The translations under genes and the position numbers were made by a program. This document shows positions 18,095-27,743 of a stretch of DNA of 64,000 bases, in pieces. The stretch lies in NCBI RefSeq assembly GCF_017873095.1, contig NZ_JAGGJU010000004.1, forward strand, positions 248,001 through 312,000. Reading direction: 5' to 3'. Under the pieces are notes generated by a model. That model searched no databases. It had not been told where the DNA came from and worked only from the letters and a program-made list of their open reading frames with translations. This stretch comes from Heterorhizobium halophytocola. Its GTDB lineage: Bacteria; Pseudomonadota; Alphaproteobacteria; Rhizobiales; Rhizobiaceae. How positions within the stretch are numbered: the stretch's first letter is position 1; each line of letters begins with the position of its first letter.

Positions 18095-18565
18095 ATGTCC
18101 GGCCAGCGACCGCCCCTGCCCCCGTTCACCGAGGAAACCGCGCGCCAGAAGGCACGCGCTGCCGAAGATGCCTGGAACAGCCGCGATCCGGAGCGCGTGT
18201 CGCTCGCCTATAGCGCCGACAGCCGCTGGCGCAACCGCGATGCATTTCTCACGGGCCGGCCGCAAATCGTTGCCTTCCTGACGGCCAAATGGGCGCGCGA
18301 ACTGGAATATCGGTTGATCAAGGAGGTCTGGGCCTACACGGGAAATCGCATCGCCGTGCGCTTTGCCTATGAATGGCACGATGCCGACGGCCAGTGGTTC
18401 CGCTCCTACGGCAACGAGAACTGGGAGTTCGACGGGGATGGCCTGATGACGAGACGGCATGCGTCGATCAACGATCTGAGGATCGGTAACGAAGAGCGCC
18501 TGTTCCTGTGGCCGCAGGGCCGCCGTCCCGATGACCACAAGTCGCTGAGCGAACTGGGGCTTTAG
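18095..18565 (+). CDS. DUF1348 (NTF2-like) protein
   Basis: The 156-residue soluble protein matches the DUF1348 branch of the NTF2/SnoaL-like fold. Typical parts are [47 protein letters not shown], and [20 protein letters not shown]. The catalytic or binding function of the family is not established. It is controlled from the divergent TetR promoter region, which suggests expression in response to a small molecule. Confidence 0.9.
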   Translation: MSGQRPPLPPFTEETARQKARAAEDAWNSRDPERVSLAYSADSRWRNRDAFLTGRPQIVAFLTAKWARELEYRLIKEVWAYTGNRIAVRFAYEWHDADGQWFRSYGNENWEFDGDGLMTRRHASINDLRIGNEERLFLWPQGRRPDDHKSLSELGL

Positions 18566-18594
18566 CCGACGGAGGCGAAGGGATGCCGCGGCGT

Positions 18595-18786
18595 CTACTC
18601 GTCGTCGCGGCGCAGGCGGTATTCGCCGGTCTTTTCGTCCTTGATCAGCGTGCCGCTGGCGCCTGTTTCACGCTCCTTCTCATCGACGCGCGACCGGCCG
18701 GCCAGATGCTGGGCATCGGAGACGAAGCGTCTGTAGAGCCAGAGACCGGCACCGACGAACAGGAGAAGAAGGATAATCTGCGGCAT
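18595..18786 (-). CDS. Small membrane protein (63 aa)
   Basis: The product has one N-terminal helix (PQIILLLLFVGAGLWLYRRF) and a charged C-terminal tail (SRVDEKERETGASGTL, RLRRDDE). It lies 80 bp downstream of the S49 peptidase gene on the same strand, so the two are probably co-transcribed. I know no function for it; rhizobial genomes often carry such a short gene beside this peptidase. Confidence 0.75.
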   Translation of the reverse strand: MPQIILLLLFVGAGLWLYRRFVSDAQHLAGRSRVDEKERETGASGTLIKDEKTGEYRLRRDDE

Positions 18787-18866
18787 CGCCCCTCACTGGG
18801 CTTCTTGAACTTGCTGGCTTTGCATGACGGCTACGCGCTTGCGCAGGCGTGGCCCGTGCGAGGACC

Positions 18867-19733
18867 TTAAAGGCCGTAACGCCCCCATAATGCCTTTTCC
18901 TCGACGGTTTCGGCAAGACCGCTGACGGCGGCCGCGGCGATATGATCGACATTGCCGAACATGCCGCCAACACTCGGCAGCTTGCGGCCGAAGAAGTCAC
19001 GCGCCGCGCCGACCAGTTCCAGCTTGACGTCCTTGCCGTAGCGGCCGCGCAGCACTTCGCGCATATGGCCGAGACCATCGACGAGACCGAGTTCCAGGCC
19101 GCGACGGCCGGTCCAGAACAGGCCGGAGAACAGATCGGGGTGATCGGAAAGCCGGATTCCGCGGCGCGCCTTCACCATGTCGATGAAGATCTCGTGGACC
19201 TCGGCCTGCAGCGACTTCAGATAGTCGATATCGCTTTCCTTCTCCGGCTGGAAGGGATCGAGGATCACCTTGTTTTCACCGGAGGTATAGACACGGCGCT
19301 CGACGCCGACCTTCTTCAACAGTTCGGGAAAGCCGAAACCGCCGGAGACGACGCCGATCGAGCCGACAATCGACGTCGGGTCGGCAAAGATCTCATCGCC
19401 GGCAAGTGCGATCATATAGCCGCCGGAGGCCGCCACGTCCTCGACGAAGACCAGCACGGGTTTGTTCTTTTCCTCTGCCAGCGCCCGGATGCGCTCGAAG
19501 ATCAGCCGCGACTGGACCGGCGAACCGCCCGGCGAATTGATCGAGATGGCCACCGCCGGCGCATCCTTCTTGGCGAAGGCCTTGTCCAGCGCTGCCGCGA
19601 TATTGGCGAGATTGAGCGATGGCTTGAACTTGCTGCCGCCCGACATGATCGCGCCCTGCATGCGCACCACGGGAATGATCGTCTTCTTCTTGCGAAAACG
19701 ACCCGGGACGAGGCGAGCGAGATAGTTCGGCAT
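18867..19733 (-). CDS. S49 family serine peptidase (SppA/SohB type)
   Basis: The 288-residue product is a short signal-peptide-peptidase-A-like protein. The nucleophile region is VEDVAASGGYMIALAGDEI, with Ser103 the likely nucleophile, and SGENKVILDPF contains the likely general base Lys155. Other family blocks are SINSPGGSPVQS and ADPTSIVGSIGVV. There is no obvious long N-terminal membrane helix, so it is either cytoplasmic or peripherally attached. Such enzymes degrade cleaved signal peptides or membrane protein fragments. Confidence 0.93.
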   Translation of the reverse strand: MPNYLARLVPGRFRKKKTIIPVVRMQGAIMSGGSKFKPSLNLANIAAALDKAFAKKDAPAVAISINSPGGSPVQSRLIFERIRALAEEKNKPVLVFVEDVAASGGYMIALAGDEIFADPTSIVGSIGVVSGGFGFPELLKKVGVERRVYTSGENKVILDPFQPEKESDIDYLKSLQAEVHEIFIDMVKARRGIRLSDHPDLFSGLFWTGRRGLELGLVDGLGHMREVLRGRYGKDVKLELVGAARDFFGRKLPSVGGMFGNVDHIAAAAVSGLAETVEEKALWGRYGL

Positions 19734-19939
19734 TCCTGATCAATTCCTTCGGCTGCGGTGGCGGTTGCGTTGGCGGTTCTGCATTGCTCTTTGCGTTTGC
19801 ATGTATGTCTTCTTCGGCAAAACACAATGGGCCGGGGCGCCAGGACGGCTATCCTTCCCGCAACCCTTCAGGCGTTGAACCGTTCCACCCTGGCGGACGT
19901 ATAAAGTCATCAGCTCCGTTTCGCCTCCTCTCTTGCAAT

Positions 19940-19954
19940 TGCGAACGGTTCGCA
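19940..19954. promoter_or_regulatory. Inverted repeat upstream of mntH (site 1)
   Basis: TGCGAACGGTTCGCA is a perfect 7-1-7 palindrome 52 bp before the mntH start. Position and TGC/GCA ends fit an operator for a metalloregulator; in rhizobia mntH is usually under the Fur-like manganese regulator Mur. The regulator assignment is inference. Confidence 0.55.
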
Positions 19955-19962
19955 CTAGCTTC

Positions 19963-19979
19963 TTGCGAATTAGTCGCAA
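19963..19979. promoter_or_regulatory. Inverted repeat upstream of mntH (site 2)
   Basis: TTGCGA-ATTAG-TCGCAA is a perfect 6-5-6 inverted repeat that shares the TTGCGAA half-site with site 1. It lies 27 bp before the mntH start, in the 5' untranslated or core promoter region. Confidence 0.55.
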
Positions 19980-20006
19980 TTTAATCCATAGAAAGCCCAT
20001 CATCGG

Positions 20007-21353
20007 ATGACCGATACAGTCCTCGACAAGACCGAGAGCGACGCCTGGCGCACCGATCGCGGAGAACCCGCCCTTTCGGATATCCATGGCAGTATCGACG
20101 TCCGGTCGAGCCGGCCCTACTGGCAGCGCATTCTGGCCTTTCTCGGCCCCGGCTACCTGGTCGCGGTCGGCTATATGGACCCCGGCAACTGGGCGACCTC
20201 CCTCGCCGGTGGCTCGAAATACGGCTACACGCTGCTCGTCGTCGTGATGATCTCCAATCTGATGGCGATGCTGCTGCAGTCGCTGGCAGCCCGGCTTGCC
20301 ATCGCATCCGGCCGCGACCTGGCGCAGGCCTGCCGCGACGCCTATTCGCGGCCGGTCTCGGTCGCGCTCTGGGCCCTGGCGGAGCTGGCGATCGTCGCCA
20401 CCGACATCGCCGAGGTGATCGGCACCGCGATCGGCCTGCAGCTGCTGTTCGGCATCCCGCTCAATCTCGGCATCCTGATCACCGCCGTCGATGTCTTCCT
20501 GATCCTGATGCTGCAACGCCTCGGCTTCCGCTGGATCGAGGCCTTCGTCATCGCGCTGACCCTGGTGATCGGCGGCTGCTTTGCCGCCCAGCTCTTCCTT
20601 GCGGGTCCCGAATGGAGTGCCGTCGCCGCCGGTTTCATGCCGTCAACGGACATCCTCACCAATCCCGACATGCTCTACATCGCCATCGGGATTCTCGGCG
20701 CCACCGTGATGCCGCACAATCTCTATCTGCATTCCGGCATCATCCAGACCCGCAAGCTCGGCAAGAGCAATGCGGAGAAGCGCGAGGCGCTGACCTTCGC
20801 CACCATCGACAGCACGGTCGCGCTGTTCTTCGCGCTGCTGATCAATGCCTCGATCCTGATCCTGGCGGCGGCCGCCTTCCATGCCACCGGCTACGGCGAA
20901 GTGGCCGAGCTCGGGGACGCCCATGCGCTGCTGTCGCCGCTGCTCGGCGCAGCCATCGCCCCGGTCCTCTTCGGCATTGCGCTTCTCTGCTCCGGGCTGA
21001 ACTCGACCGCGACGGCAACCCTTGCAGGCCAGATCGTCATGGAAGGGTTTCTGCGGATGCGGATCAATCCGTGGATCCGGCGTCTGTTCACCCGTTGCCT
21101 GGCGATCATCCCGGCCGCCATCGTCTCCTTCTGGTACGGCCAGCAGGGCACCGCCGAGCTGCTGATCCTGAGCCAGGTCGTGCTCAGCCTGCAGCTGCCT
21201 TTCGCGGTCTTCCCGCTGGTGCTGTTCACCGCAAGCAAGAGCAAGATGGGCGCCCTCGTCTCGCCCCGCTGGCTGACCGCGATCACACTGATGATCGCGG
21301 TGATCATCACCGCCCTCAACGTGAAGCTGGTTCTCGACTTCGTGGTCGGCTGA
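20007..21353 (+). CDS. mntH: Nramp family manganese/divalent metal transporter
   Basis: This proton-coupled importer for Mn(II) and related metals has 448 residues and about eleven membrane helices. The metal-binding motif in helix 1 is visible as [15 protein letters not shown], and the helix 6 motif as [13 protein letters not shown]. The upstream region has two related inverted repeats that may bind the manganese regulator. It ends 18 bp from the convergent methyltransferase gene. Confidence 0.95.
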   Translation: MTDTVLDKTESDAWRTDRGEPALSDIHGSIDVRSSRPYWQRILAFLGPGYLVAVGYMDPGNWATSLAGGSKYGYTLLVVVMISNLMAMLLQSLAARLAIASGRDLAQACRDAYSRPVSVALWALAELAIVATDIAEVIGTAIGLQLLFGIPLNLGILITAVDVFLILMLQRLGFRWIEAFVIALTLVIGGCFAAQLFLAGPEWSAVAAGFMPSTDILTNPDMLYIAIGILGATVMPHNLYLHSGIIQTRKLGKSNAEKREALTFATIDSTVALFFALLINASILILAAAAFHATGYGEVAELGDAHALLSPLLGAAIAPVLFGIALLCSGLNSTATATLAGQIVMEGFLRMRINPWIRRLFTRCLAIIPAAIVSFWYGQQGTAELLILSQVVLSLQLPFAVFPLVLFTASKSKMGALVSPRWLTAITLMIAVIITALNVKLVLDFVVG

Positions 21354-21370
21354 ACGGTCTGGAACAAGGC

Positions 21371-22174
21371 CTATTTGCCGGTGCGCAGCCGCGAATAGGC
21401 GGTCCGCCCGTTGTTGAGATCGTCGACTGCGCTGGAAAAAGCATGGCTTTGCGGGTCGTCATGCATGGTGAGCGGGCTTCGCAGCTGCAGGCGGGCCCGC
21501 GATCCCTTGATGCCGGTCACCAGGATCCGGACAGCGCTCTCGCCCGGCCTGGGATGCAGTGCGGTGATTTCCAGCCCACCGAAGCGGCCGCCGCAGGCCG
21601 CGATGATCTCGGCGATCGACTGCGGGCGCGCGATCAGCGACAATTGTCCGCCCGGCTTCGCGATCGCGCATGCCGTGCGGATCCAGGCCTCGAACAGATC
21701 CTCCGTCATCGCATGCGCTTCCGCCTTCAACAGGTCCGGTGCCTTGCGGTCGCTGGCATCGTTGAAGGGCGGGTTCATGATCACATGGTCGAAGACATCG
21801 TCCTCGAGACCGGCCGCGCGACGGGCACGCCCCGTCAGCGTAACGTCCGCCTGCAGGGACTGCGCACGCGCTGCAAGCCCTGCATTCTCCGGCAATGCCA
21901 GCGTGCGACGGCAAAAGGAGACCATTTCGTCGGAGCGCTCGACCAGCGTCACCTCCGCCTCGGTCAAGCGGGCTGCGGCGGCAAGACCGGCCGCCCCCGC
22001 GCCGGCGCCAAGATCGGCGATGCGGACATGGCCCGCGCCGGTCACCAGCGACGCCAGCAGCATGGCATCCATGCCGGCGCGGTGGCCCCTGCCCTTGGGC
22101 TGAAGAAGAAAAAACCGTCCCCGGTGGAAGGCATCCACGGTTTCCACCGATGATGCCTGGCGTTCGCTGGTCAC
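21371..22174 (-). CDS. TrmN6-like N6-adenine methyltransferase
   Basis: The 267-residue product is a Rossmann-type S-adenosylmethionine methyltransferase. The SAM-binding motif is IADLGAGAGAAGLAAAARL, and the N6-adenine motif NPPF is in HVIMNPPFNDASD. These match the COG4123 family, which includes the tRNA1(Val) A37 methyltransferase TrmN6. I start it at a GTG at 22174, which overlaps the stop of the DUF2007 gene (GTGA), because similarity begins there. RNA substrate is inferred from the family. Confidence 0.85.
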   Translation of the reverse strand: MTSERQASSVETVDAFHRGRFFLLQPKGRGHRAGMDAMLLASLVTGAGHVRIADLGAGAGAAGLAAAARLTEAEVTLVERSDEMVSFCRRTLALPENAGLAARAQSLQADVTLTGRARRAAGLEDDVFDHVIMNPPFNDASDRKAPDLLKAEAHAMTEDLFEAWIRTACAIAKPGGQLSLIARPQSIAEIIAACGGRFGGLEITALHPRPGESAVRILVTGIKGSRARLQLRSPLTMHDDPQSHAFSSAVDDLNNGRTAYSRLRTGK

Positions 22175-22404
22175 CCGCGATCCTCGTCGCGCAATTCGTC
22201 GGCAAGCCCCGCGTCGACCAGGATATTGCGCGCCTCCCCCGAGCGATCCCCCTCGACCAGGAAGCGGCGCGGCAGCATGCCGAGCGACCCTTCGATCAGA
22301 CTGGTGGCCTGATCGGCCACCATGCAATGGATGCCGGCATCGCGCATCAGGCTCTCCGCGAAGCTCAACACGACCGGATCATTGGTCCGGATCAGCTCTT
22401 TCAT
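22171..22404 (-). CDS. DUF2007 (putative signal-transducing) small protein
   Basis: The 77-residue product (MKELIRTNDPVVLSFAESLM and RRFLVEGDRSGEARNILVDA) fits the DUF2007 family, which has a ferredoxin-like fold resembling PII proteins. Function is unknown. It is translationally coupled to the downstream TrmN6-like gene by a 4-bp overlap, and it is divergent from the polyprenyl synthetase gene, with a shared promoter region at 22405-22510. Confidence 0.85.
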   Translation of the reverse strand: MKELIRTNDPVVLSFAESLMRDAGIHCMVADQATSLIEGSLGMLPRRFLVEGDRSGEARNILVDAGLADELRDEDRG

Positions 22405-22510
22405 TACAGAATTACTCCCCTAATTCGGTGAAGCGAGGCAATTCGCCTCTTGCCGGACAAGTGGCCCGTTTACTATTGTCTGCGCAACAAATGAACAGGA
22501 GTACGGTCCG

Positions 22511-23527
22511 GTGGGTGTAGTCATACCGCTTGGTGAAAACAAGAACAAACAGGCCTCGGTGAAGCCGCTCGTGGATCTGACCAGTTCGGGTATGGACCGC
22601 GTCAACCAGTTGATCCTGTCGAAGGCCGGTTCCGACGTGCAGATGATCCCGGAGGTCGCCAATCACCTGATCTCGTCCGGCGGCAAGCGTTTGCGCCCGA
22701 TGCTGACCCTCGCCTCCGCCGCGATGTTCGGCTACCAGGGCGACAGCGATGTGAAGCTCGCGACCTCGGTCGAGTTCATGCACACGGCGACGCTGCTGCA
22801 CGACGACGTCGTCGACGAGAGCGATCTGCGCCGCGGCAAGTCGACCGCCCGGATCATCTGGGGCAACCAGGCAAGCGTGCTCGTCGGGGACTTCCTGCTC
22901 GGCCAGGCCTTCAAGATGATGGTCGAGGTCGGCTCGCTCGATGCACTCGACGTTCTGGCGACCGCCGCCTCGGTGATCGCCGAAGGCGAGGTGCTGCAGC
23001 TCTCCGTCGCCAAGAACATGGAAACCACGGAAGACGACTATCTGCAGGTCATCCGGGCCAAGACCGCGGCCCTGTTTGCAGCCGCCTCCGAAGTCGGGCC
23101 GATCATCGCCAATGCCGACCGGGCCGGACGCAATGCGCTGAAGTCCTATGGCATGAATCTGGGTCTCGCCTTCCAGCTGGTCGACGATGTGCTCGACTAT
23201 GGCGGCAAGGCAGCCGATCTCGGCAAGAATGTCGGCGACGACTTCCGCGAGGGCAAGATCACCCTTCCGGTCATCCTTGCCTATCGCCGCGGCACGCAGG
23301 AGGAACGCCAGTTCTGGCGCGATGCGATCGAGGGCGGCGAGACCGACGCGGCGCAGCTGGAAAAGGCGCTCGGCCTGATATCCAAATACGGCAGCCTGGG
23401 CGACACCATCCAGCGCGCCTTGCATTACGGCACGATTGCCAGGGACGCGCTCGCGCCGCTGCCGGAAAGTGCCTGGAAAGACGCCCTTCTGGAGGTCATC
23501 GATTTCTGCGTCGCGCGGATCAATTGA
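22511..23527 (+). CDS. Polyprenyl (octaprenyl/decaprenyl) diphosphate synthase
   Basis: This enzyme makes the isoprenoid side chain of ubiquinone by repeated addition of isopentenyl diphosphate. The 338-residue product has GGKRLRPML, the first Asp-rich motif LLHDDVVDESDLRRG, and the second FQLVDDVLDYGG. Translation most likely starts with GTG at 22511. Alphaproteobacteria usually make ubiquinone-10, so the product may be decaprenyl diphosphate, but chain length cannot be read from the sequence with certainty (ispB or ddsA would be possible names). Confidence 0.93.
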   Translation: MGVVIPLGENKNKQASVKPLVDLTSSGMDRVNQLILSKAGSDVQMIPEVANHLISSGGKRLRPMLTLASAAMFGYQGDSDVKLATSVEFMHTATLLHDDVVDESDLRRGKSTARIIWGNQASVLVGDFLLGQAFKMMVEVGSLDALDVLATAASVIAEGEVLQLSVAKNMETTEDDYLQVIRAKTAALFAAASEVGPIIANADRAGRNALKSYGMNLGLAFQLVDDVLDYGGKAADLGKNVGDDFREGKITLPVILAYRRGTQEERQFWRDAIEGGETDAAQLEKALGLISKYGSLGDTIQRALHYGTIARDALAPLPESAWKDALLEVIDFCVARIN

Positions 23528-23655
23528 GGCTTATTTTTGCTCTTGCTTGCGACCCCGCTTCAAAAAAGCCATTGTGTTCGGGAATCGTTTTGACGGTCGA
23601 AAAGTCCGTCGGCGCCCGACGCGATTCGACCCTTGCTTGTTGAAAGGTTCAATTT

Positions 23656-25482
23656 ATGCGGCAGACCCTTGCCAATCGTTTCCTCTCCGGCGCCGCGCTC
23701 GCCACATTGCTGATGGCAGGCGTCCATTCGACAGCCCTTGCCGCCACCTCTGCCGAGGATAGCAAGGCACACGTCGAAAAACCCTTCGACATGTCTACCA
23801 TCGACACGTTTTCCGGTGCCTTTCTGGCCGCCCGCACGGCGGACGGCGACCGTGACTTTCCCAACGCGATCGGCTTCTACAAGAAGGCCCTCGCCTTCGA
23901 GCCAGGCCGTGTGGATGTGCGCGAACGCCTGATGCTGGCGCTGTTCATGAACGGCGACTTCGACGAGGGCGTGCGTTATGCCAAGGACCTGAAGAACGAC
24001 AAGGCCGTCGAGCGCGTCACCGGGGTCGCCCGTGGCCTGGCTGCGATCCGCGACCGGGAATACAATGCCGCCGACAAGGCGCTGGATTACAAGGGTCCGA
24101 ACGATCTGGACCGGCTGATGAACGCCCTGCTCAGCGCCTGGGCCGAGCTCGGTGCCAGCAAGGGCAAACAGGCCGTCGCCAGGATGGCCGGCCTGAAGGG
24201 TCCGCCCTGGTACGACATCTTCAAGAATTACAATGCCGGCGTCGCCGCCAACCTGATCGGCGATACGGACGGGGCGCGCAAATATCTGGCCGATGCGATC
24301 ACCGATCGTGATGGCGCTGCGACCGCCACCGATCTCTTCGTCCGCTCGGTCATGGCGCTGGCCACGCTCGAATCCAACCAGGGCAACAAGCAGAAGGCGC
24401 TCGACGCGTTGTCGGTCGGCGAGAACGCGCTCAACAATTATGCGCCGTTCAAGGCCATGCGCACCAGCATCAATGCCGGCGAAAAGCTGCCGCCGCTGAT
24501 CACGACGGCCGCAGAAGGCGCAGCCGGCGTGCTCTTCGGCGTCGGCGGGGCGCTGAACCGCCCCGGCGCCGAAGACACCGTCATGCTCTATCTGCAGTTT
24601 GCCCGCGCGCTCGATCCGAAAAGCGCCGACATGCTGATCCTGCTTGGCGGCATCGCCGAAAATGTCGGCCAGGAAGACAAGGCGGTTACCTATTACCGCG
24701 ACGTTCCGAAGACCTCGCCGATGTCGCGGCTTTCGGAGATGCAGCTTGGCCTGACGCTTGCCAAGGGCGGCAATCTGGACGAGGCGCGCCAGCACCTGAA
24801 GGCGCTGGTGGAGGCGGATCCCACCGACCTTCGCAGCTATCTTGCCTATGGCAGCGTGCTGTCGGACGCCAAGGACTATCCGGCCATGGCGAAGAACTAC
24901 GACGACGCCGTGACCTCGATCAAGCAGCCGACCCGCTCGCAATGGTCGATCTATTTCCAGCGCGGCATCGCCTATGAGCGACTGAAGGACTGGCCCAAGG
25001 CCGAGCCGAATTTCCGCAAGGCGCTGGAGCTTTCGCCCGACCAGCCGCAGGTGCTCAACTATCTCGGCTATTCCTGGGTCGACATGAACCGGAACCTGAA
25101 AGAGGGTCTGGACATGATCAAGAAGGCGGTCGAGCTGAAGCCCGATGACGGCTATATCGTCGACTCGCTCGGCTGGGCCTATTACCGCCTCGGCCGCTTC
25201 GACGATGCGGTGACAGAACTGGAACGGGCCGCCGAACTGAAGGCCGGCGATCCGACGATCAACGACCATCTGGGCGACACCTACTGGCGTGTCGGACGGA
25301 CGCTGGAGGCCGTCTACCAGTGGAAGCGCGCGCTCGGCGACGAGCCCGAGGCTGCCGAAATCCCGAAGATCGAGGACAAGATCGCCAACGGCCTGCCGCC
25401 GCTCGACAAGGCCGGCGAGACAGCCGAAAAGCCGGATGACAGAATAGCGCCCGCCGGACAGGAGGGCGACAAGAAGTCCTGA
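23656..25482 (+). CDS. Secreted/lipid-anchored-type TPR repeat protein
   Basis: The 608-residue product has a signal peptide (LSGAALATLLMAGVHSTALA, then ATSAED) and is otherwise almost entirely tetratricopeptide repeats. The clearest units lie between about residues 410 and 590 (for example YFQRGIAYERLKDWPKAEP, YIVDSLGWAYYRLGRFDDAV and INDHLGDTYWRVGRTLEAVY). It probably acts in the periplasm as a protein-interaction scaffold. It lies 2 bp upstream of ispE and is likely co-transcribed with ispE and moaB; the reason for this linkage is not known. Confidence 0.88.
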   Translation: MRQTLANRFLSGAALATLLMAGVHSTALAATSAEDSKAHVEKPFDMSTIDTFSGAFLAARTADGDRDFPNAIGFYKKALAFEPGRVDVRERLMLALFMNGDFDEGVRYAKDLKNDKAVERVTGVARGLAAIRDREYNAADKALDYKGPNDLDRLMNALLSAWAELGASKGKQAVARMAGLKGPPWYDIFKNYNAGVAANLIGDTDGARKYLADAITDRDGAATATDLFVRSVMALATLESNQGNKQKALDALSVGENALNNYAPFKAMRTSINAGEKLPPLITTAAEGAAGVLFGVGGALNRPGAEDTVMLYLQFARALDPKSADMLILLGGIAENVGQEDKAVTYYRDVPKTSPMSRLSEMQLGLTLAKGGNLDEARQHLKALVEADPTDLRSYLAYGSVLSDAKDYPAMAKNYDDAVTSIKQPTRSQWSIYFQRGIAYERLKDWPKAEPNFRKALELSPDQPQVLNYLGYSWVDMNRNLKEGLDMIKKAVELKPDDGYIVDSLGWAYYRLGRFDDAVTELERAAELKAGDPTINDHLGDTYWRVGRTLEAVYQWKRALGDEPEAAEIPKIEDKIANGLPPLDKAGETAEKPDDRIAPAGQEGDKKS

Positions 25483-25484
25483 CC

Positions 25485-26408
25485 ATGGCAGGACTTGAGT
25501 CGCCCCTCTCGGCCGGTGCCATCCTCGAGGTCGCACCGGCCAAGGTCAATCTGGCGCTGCATGTCACCGGCCTGCGCTCGGACGGTTATCATCTGCTCGA
25601 CAGCATCGTGACCTTTACCCGCCAGGGCGATCGCCTGGGCTGCAGCACGTCCAATGCAGACAGCTTCACCGTCTGCGGCCGCTTTGCCGCGCTGCTGGTC
25701 ACCGGCGGCGAGGCACCGGCCGACAATCTGGTGACCAAGGCGCGCGACCGGCTGCGCCGCTATCTGGAAAGTCGTGGCCAGTCCGCGCCGCCCGTCGCCA
25801 TCACGCTGGAAAAGAACCTGCCCGTGGCCGCCGGCATCGGCGGCGGGTCGGCCGATGCGGCCGCGACCCTGCGCCTGCTGCAGAAGGTGTGGAATGCGAC
25901 TTTGCCGGCCGCCGACCTGTCGATGATCGCACTTGCCCTCGGCGCCGACGTGCCCATGTGCCTCGCCTCGCTGCCGCTGCGCGCGCTTGGCGTCGGCGAG
26001 ACGCTGGCGCCACTGGAGAGCATGCCTCGCTTTGCCATCCTGCTTGCCAATCCGTTGAAGGCGGTCTCCACCCCGGACATCTTTCGCCAATTGACGTCGA
26101 AGACCAATCCGCCGATCAGCCCGGCACCGAAAAGCTCGGCGCATGGCGACTGGCTCGACTTTCTGGGTGAACTGCGCAACGATCTGGAAACACCTGCCCG
26201 CACGGTATTGCCCGAAATCGCCGTGCTTGCCGACATGCTTGGCGAGAGCGGCGCAGAGCTGGTGCGCATGTCCGGCTCCGGCGCCACCTGTTTCGGCATC
26301 TATGCCGACCTGGCATCGGCCAAGACGGCGGCGAGAGCCATGGAAGAGCAGATGCCGGACTGGTATTTCCAGCCGGCCGAAACGTTGCAAGGAGAGCGTC
26401 CGACATGA
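25485..26408 (+). CDS. ispE: 4-diphosphocytidyl-2-C-methyl-D-erythritol kinase
   Basis: This GHMP-family kinase phosphorylates CDP-methylerythritol in the non-mevalonate isoprenoid pathway. The 307-residue product shows APAKVNLALHVTGLRSDGYH (N-terminal motif), the ATP-binding loop LPVAAGIGGGSADAAA, and the third GHMP motif MSGSGATCFGIY. It starts 2 bp after the TPR gene and overlaps moaB by 4 bp (ATGA), so the three genes form one translationally coupled unit. Isoprenoid units made here also feed the polyprenyl synthase encoded 2 kb upstream. Confidence 0.96.
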   Translation: MAGLESPLSAGAILEVAPAKVNLALHVTGLRSDGYHLLDSIVTFTRQGDRLGCSTSNADSFTVCGRFAALLVTGGEAPADNLVTKARDRLRRYLESRGQSAPPVAITLEKNLPVAAGIGGGSADAAATLRLLQKVWNATLPAADLSMIALALGADVPMCLASLPLRALGVGETLAPLESMPRFAILLANPLKAVSTPDIFRQLTSKTNPPISPAPKSSAHGDWLDFLGELRNDLETPARTVLPEIAVLADMLGESGAELVRMSGSGATCFGIYADLASAKTAARAMEEQMPDWYFQPAETLQGERPT

Positions 26409-26953
26409 CCAGGCTAGACGAAAGCCGTCCCTTCGTGCCGGTCGGCATCGCGGTGCTCACCGTTTCGGACAGCCGCACCGCAGACACCGACAAATCCGGC
26501 GACACGCTGGCGGCCCGCATTGCCGAGGCCGGCCACAAGCTTGTCGATCGGGCAATCGTCACCGACGACCGCGATGCGATCCGCGGCAAGGTCGAGGGCT
26601 GGACCAAACACCCGGAGATCGACGTGGTGATCACCACCGGCGGCACGGGCTTTACCGGCCGCGACGTCACGCCGGAGGCGCTGGAGCCGCTGTTCGAGAA
26701 GCGCATGGACGGGTTTTCGGAGGTTTTCCACCGGATTTCCTACGACAAGATCGGCACATCGACGATCCAGTCGCGGGCAACCGGCGGGGTGGCCAATGCC
26801 ACCTTCATCTTCGTGCTGCCCGGCTCGCCCGGCGCCTGCAAGGACGCCTGGGACGGCATCCTGAAACTGCAGCTCGACTATCGCCACATGCCGTGCAATT
26901 TCGTCGAGATCATGCCACGGCTGGACGAGCACCTGAAGCGCAATACCGGTTGA
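26405..26953 (+). CDS. moaB: Molybdenum cofactor biosynthesis protein B
   Basis: The 182-residue product is of the MoaB/MogA fold that adenylates molybdopterin. Typical motifs are VLTVSDSRTADTDKSGDTLA, DVVITTGGTGFTGRDVTPEA and LPGSPGACKDAWDGIL. It overlaps ispE by 4 bp. Molybdenum cofactor is needed by the nitrate reductase encoded at 42.6-45.3 kb, a functional but not physical link. Confidence 0.93.
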   Translation: MTRLDESRPFVPVGIAVLTVSDSRTADTDKSGDTLAARIAEAGHKLVDRAIVTDDRDAIRGKVEGWTKHPEIDVVITTGGTGFTGRDVTPEALEPLFEKRMDGFSEVFHRISYDKIGTSTIQSRATGGVANATFIFVLPGSPGACKDAWDGILKLQLDYRHMPCNFVEIMPRLDEHLKRNTG

Positions 26954-27061
26954 CGCTATCGGGCACGTGCCGGCCAACGGGAAGGCCGCCTTCATTTTCT
27001 TGCGCAAGAATGGCGGCCAAAGGCCGTTCCGGCCCGCAACCGGCAGCGCAGCCTGCAGCCG

Positions 27062-27613
27062 TCAGGCGTGCGCCTGTCCGGCCTCGAGACTGTGCATCCG
27101 GCCTTCCCGCGCCACCCAGGACGGAATGACCTGGCTCATCAGCTTGCGCGGCTTCTGCCCACGGGCAAAGCCGGCGAGATCGGTGTCCGCACGGGCAAGC
27201 GACAATGCCTGGCGTTTCGGCAAAAGCAGCCCCTGCTCCAGCGGCGGCGCCCGCCGGACAAACCGCCGGAAGAAAGATCGCCTGTGACCGCGTGAGGTCG
27301 AAAACCGCGCCGGGACCTTGTTGAAGGCGACATATTCCGCCACCTCTTCGATCCAGCCGGGCAGGACACGCGCGCCGGGCTCCAGCAGCAGCAGCCAGTC
27401 GCCGCGCGCCGCCTGGACGATGTCGGCCATGTTCCAGGTCAGGTGATAGCGGCAGCCGGCGGCCTCGGCCACCCGTGCCGTGCCGTCGCTCGATCCGTGA
27501 TCCAGCACCACCACATCGCTGACCAGGCCTTCCACCGCGCCGCACACCAGCCCGGCGAGCGTCTGCGCCAGTTCAGGCTCCTGATCTCGGCATTCCATTA
27601 TGACTGTCAGCAT
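27062..27613 (-). CDS. Family 2 glycosyltransferase-like protein
   Basis: The 183-residue product has the first half of a GT2 (GT-A) domain: LTVIMECRDQEPELAQTLAG, then VVVLDHGSSDGTARVAEAAG with the nucleotide-binding Asp, and GDWLLLLEPGARVLPGWIEE in place of the usual DxD region. The C-terminal part is short and basic. Compared with GT2 enzymes of about 230-300 residues it is short, so it may be a specialised or reduced member. It is convergent with moaB and divergent from the radical SAM gene. Confidence 0.75.
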   Translation of the reverse strand: MLTVIMECRDQEPELAQTLAGLVCGAVEGLVSDVVVLDHGSSDGTARVAEAAGCRYHLTWNMADIVQAARGDWLLLLEPGARVLPGWIEEVAEYVAFNKVPARFSTSRGHRRSFFRRFVRRAPPLEQGLLLPKRQALSLARADTDLAGFARGQKPRKLMSQVIPSWVAREGRMHSLEAGQAHA

Positions 27614-27743
27614 GGGACATCTCTACCCCATTGCCGCCATAATTGCTATTGCCAGATTTTCAATTTTGTTCTTGCATTGTTCTCATTCCAGCGCTAGGAA
27701 TAAAGTCACTGAGGGGGACATGAGTCCCTACGGAGTATCTAAG

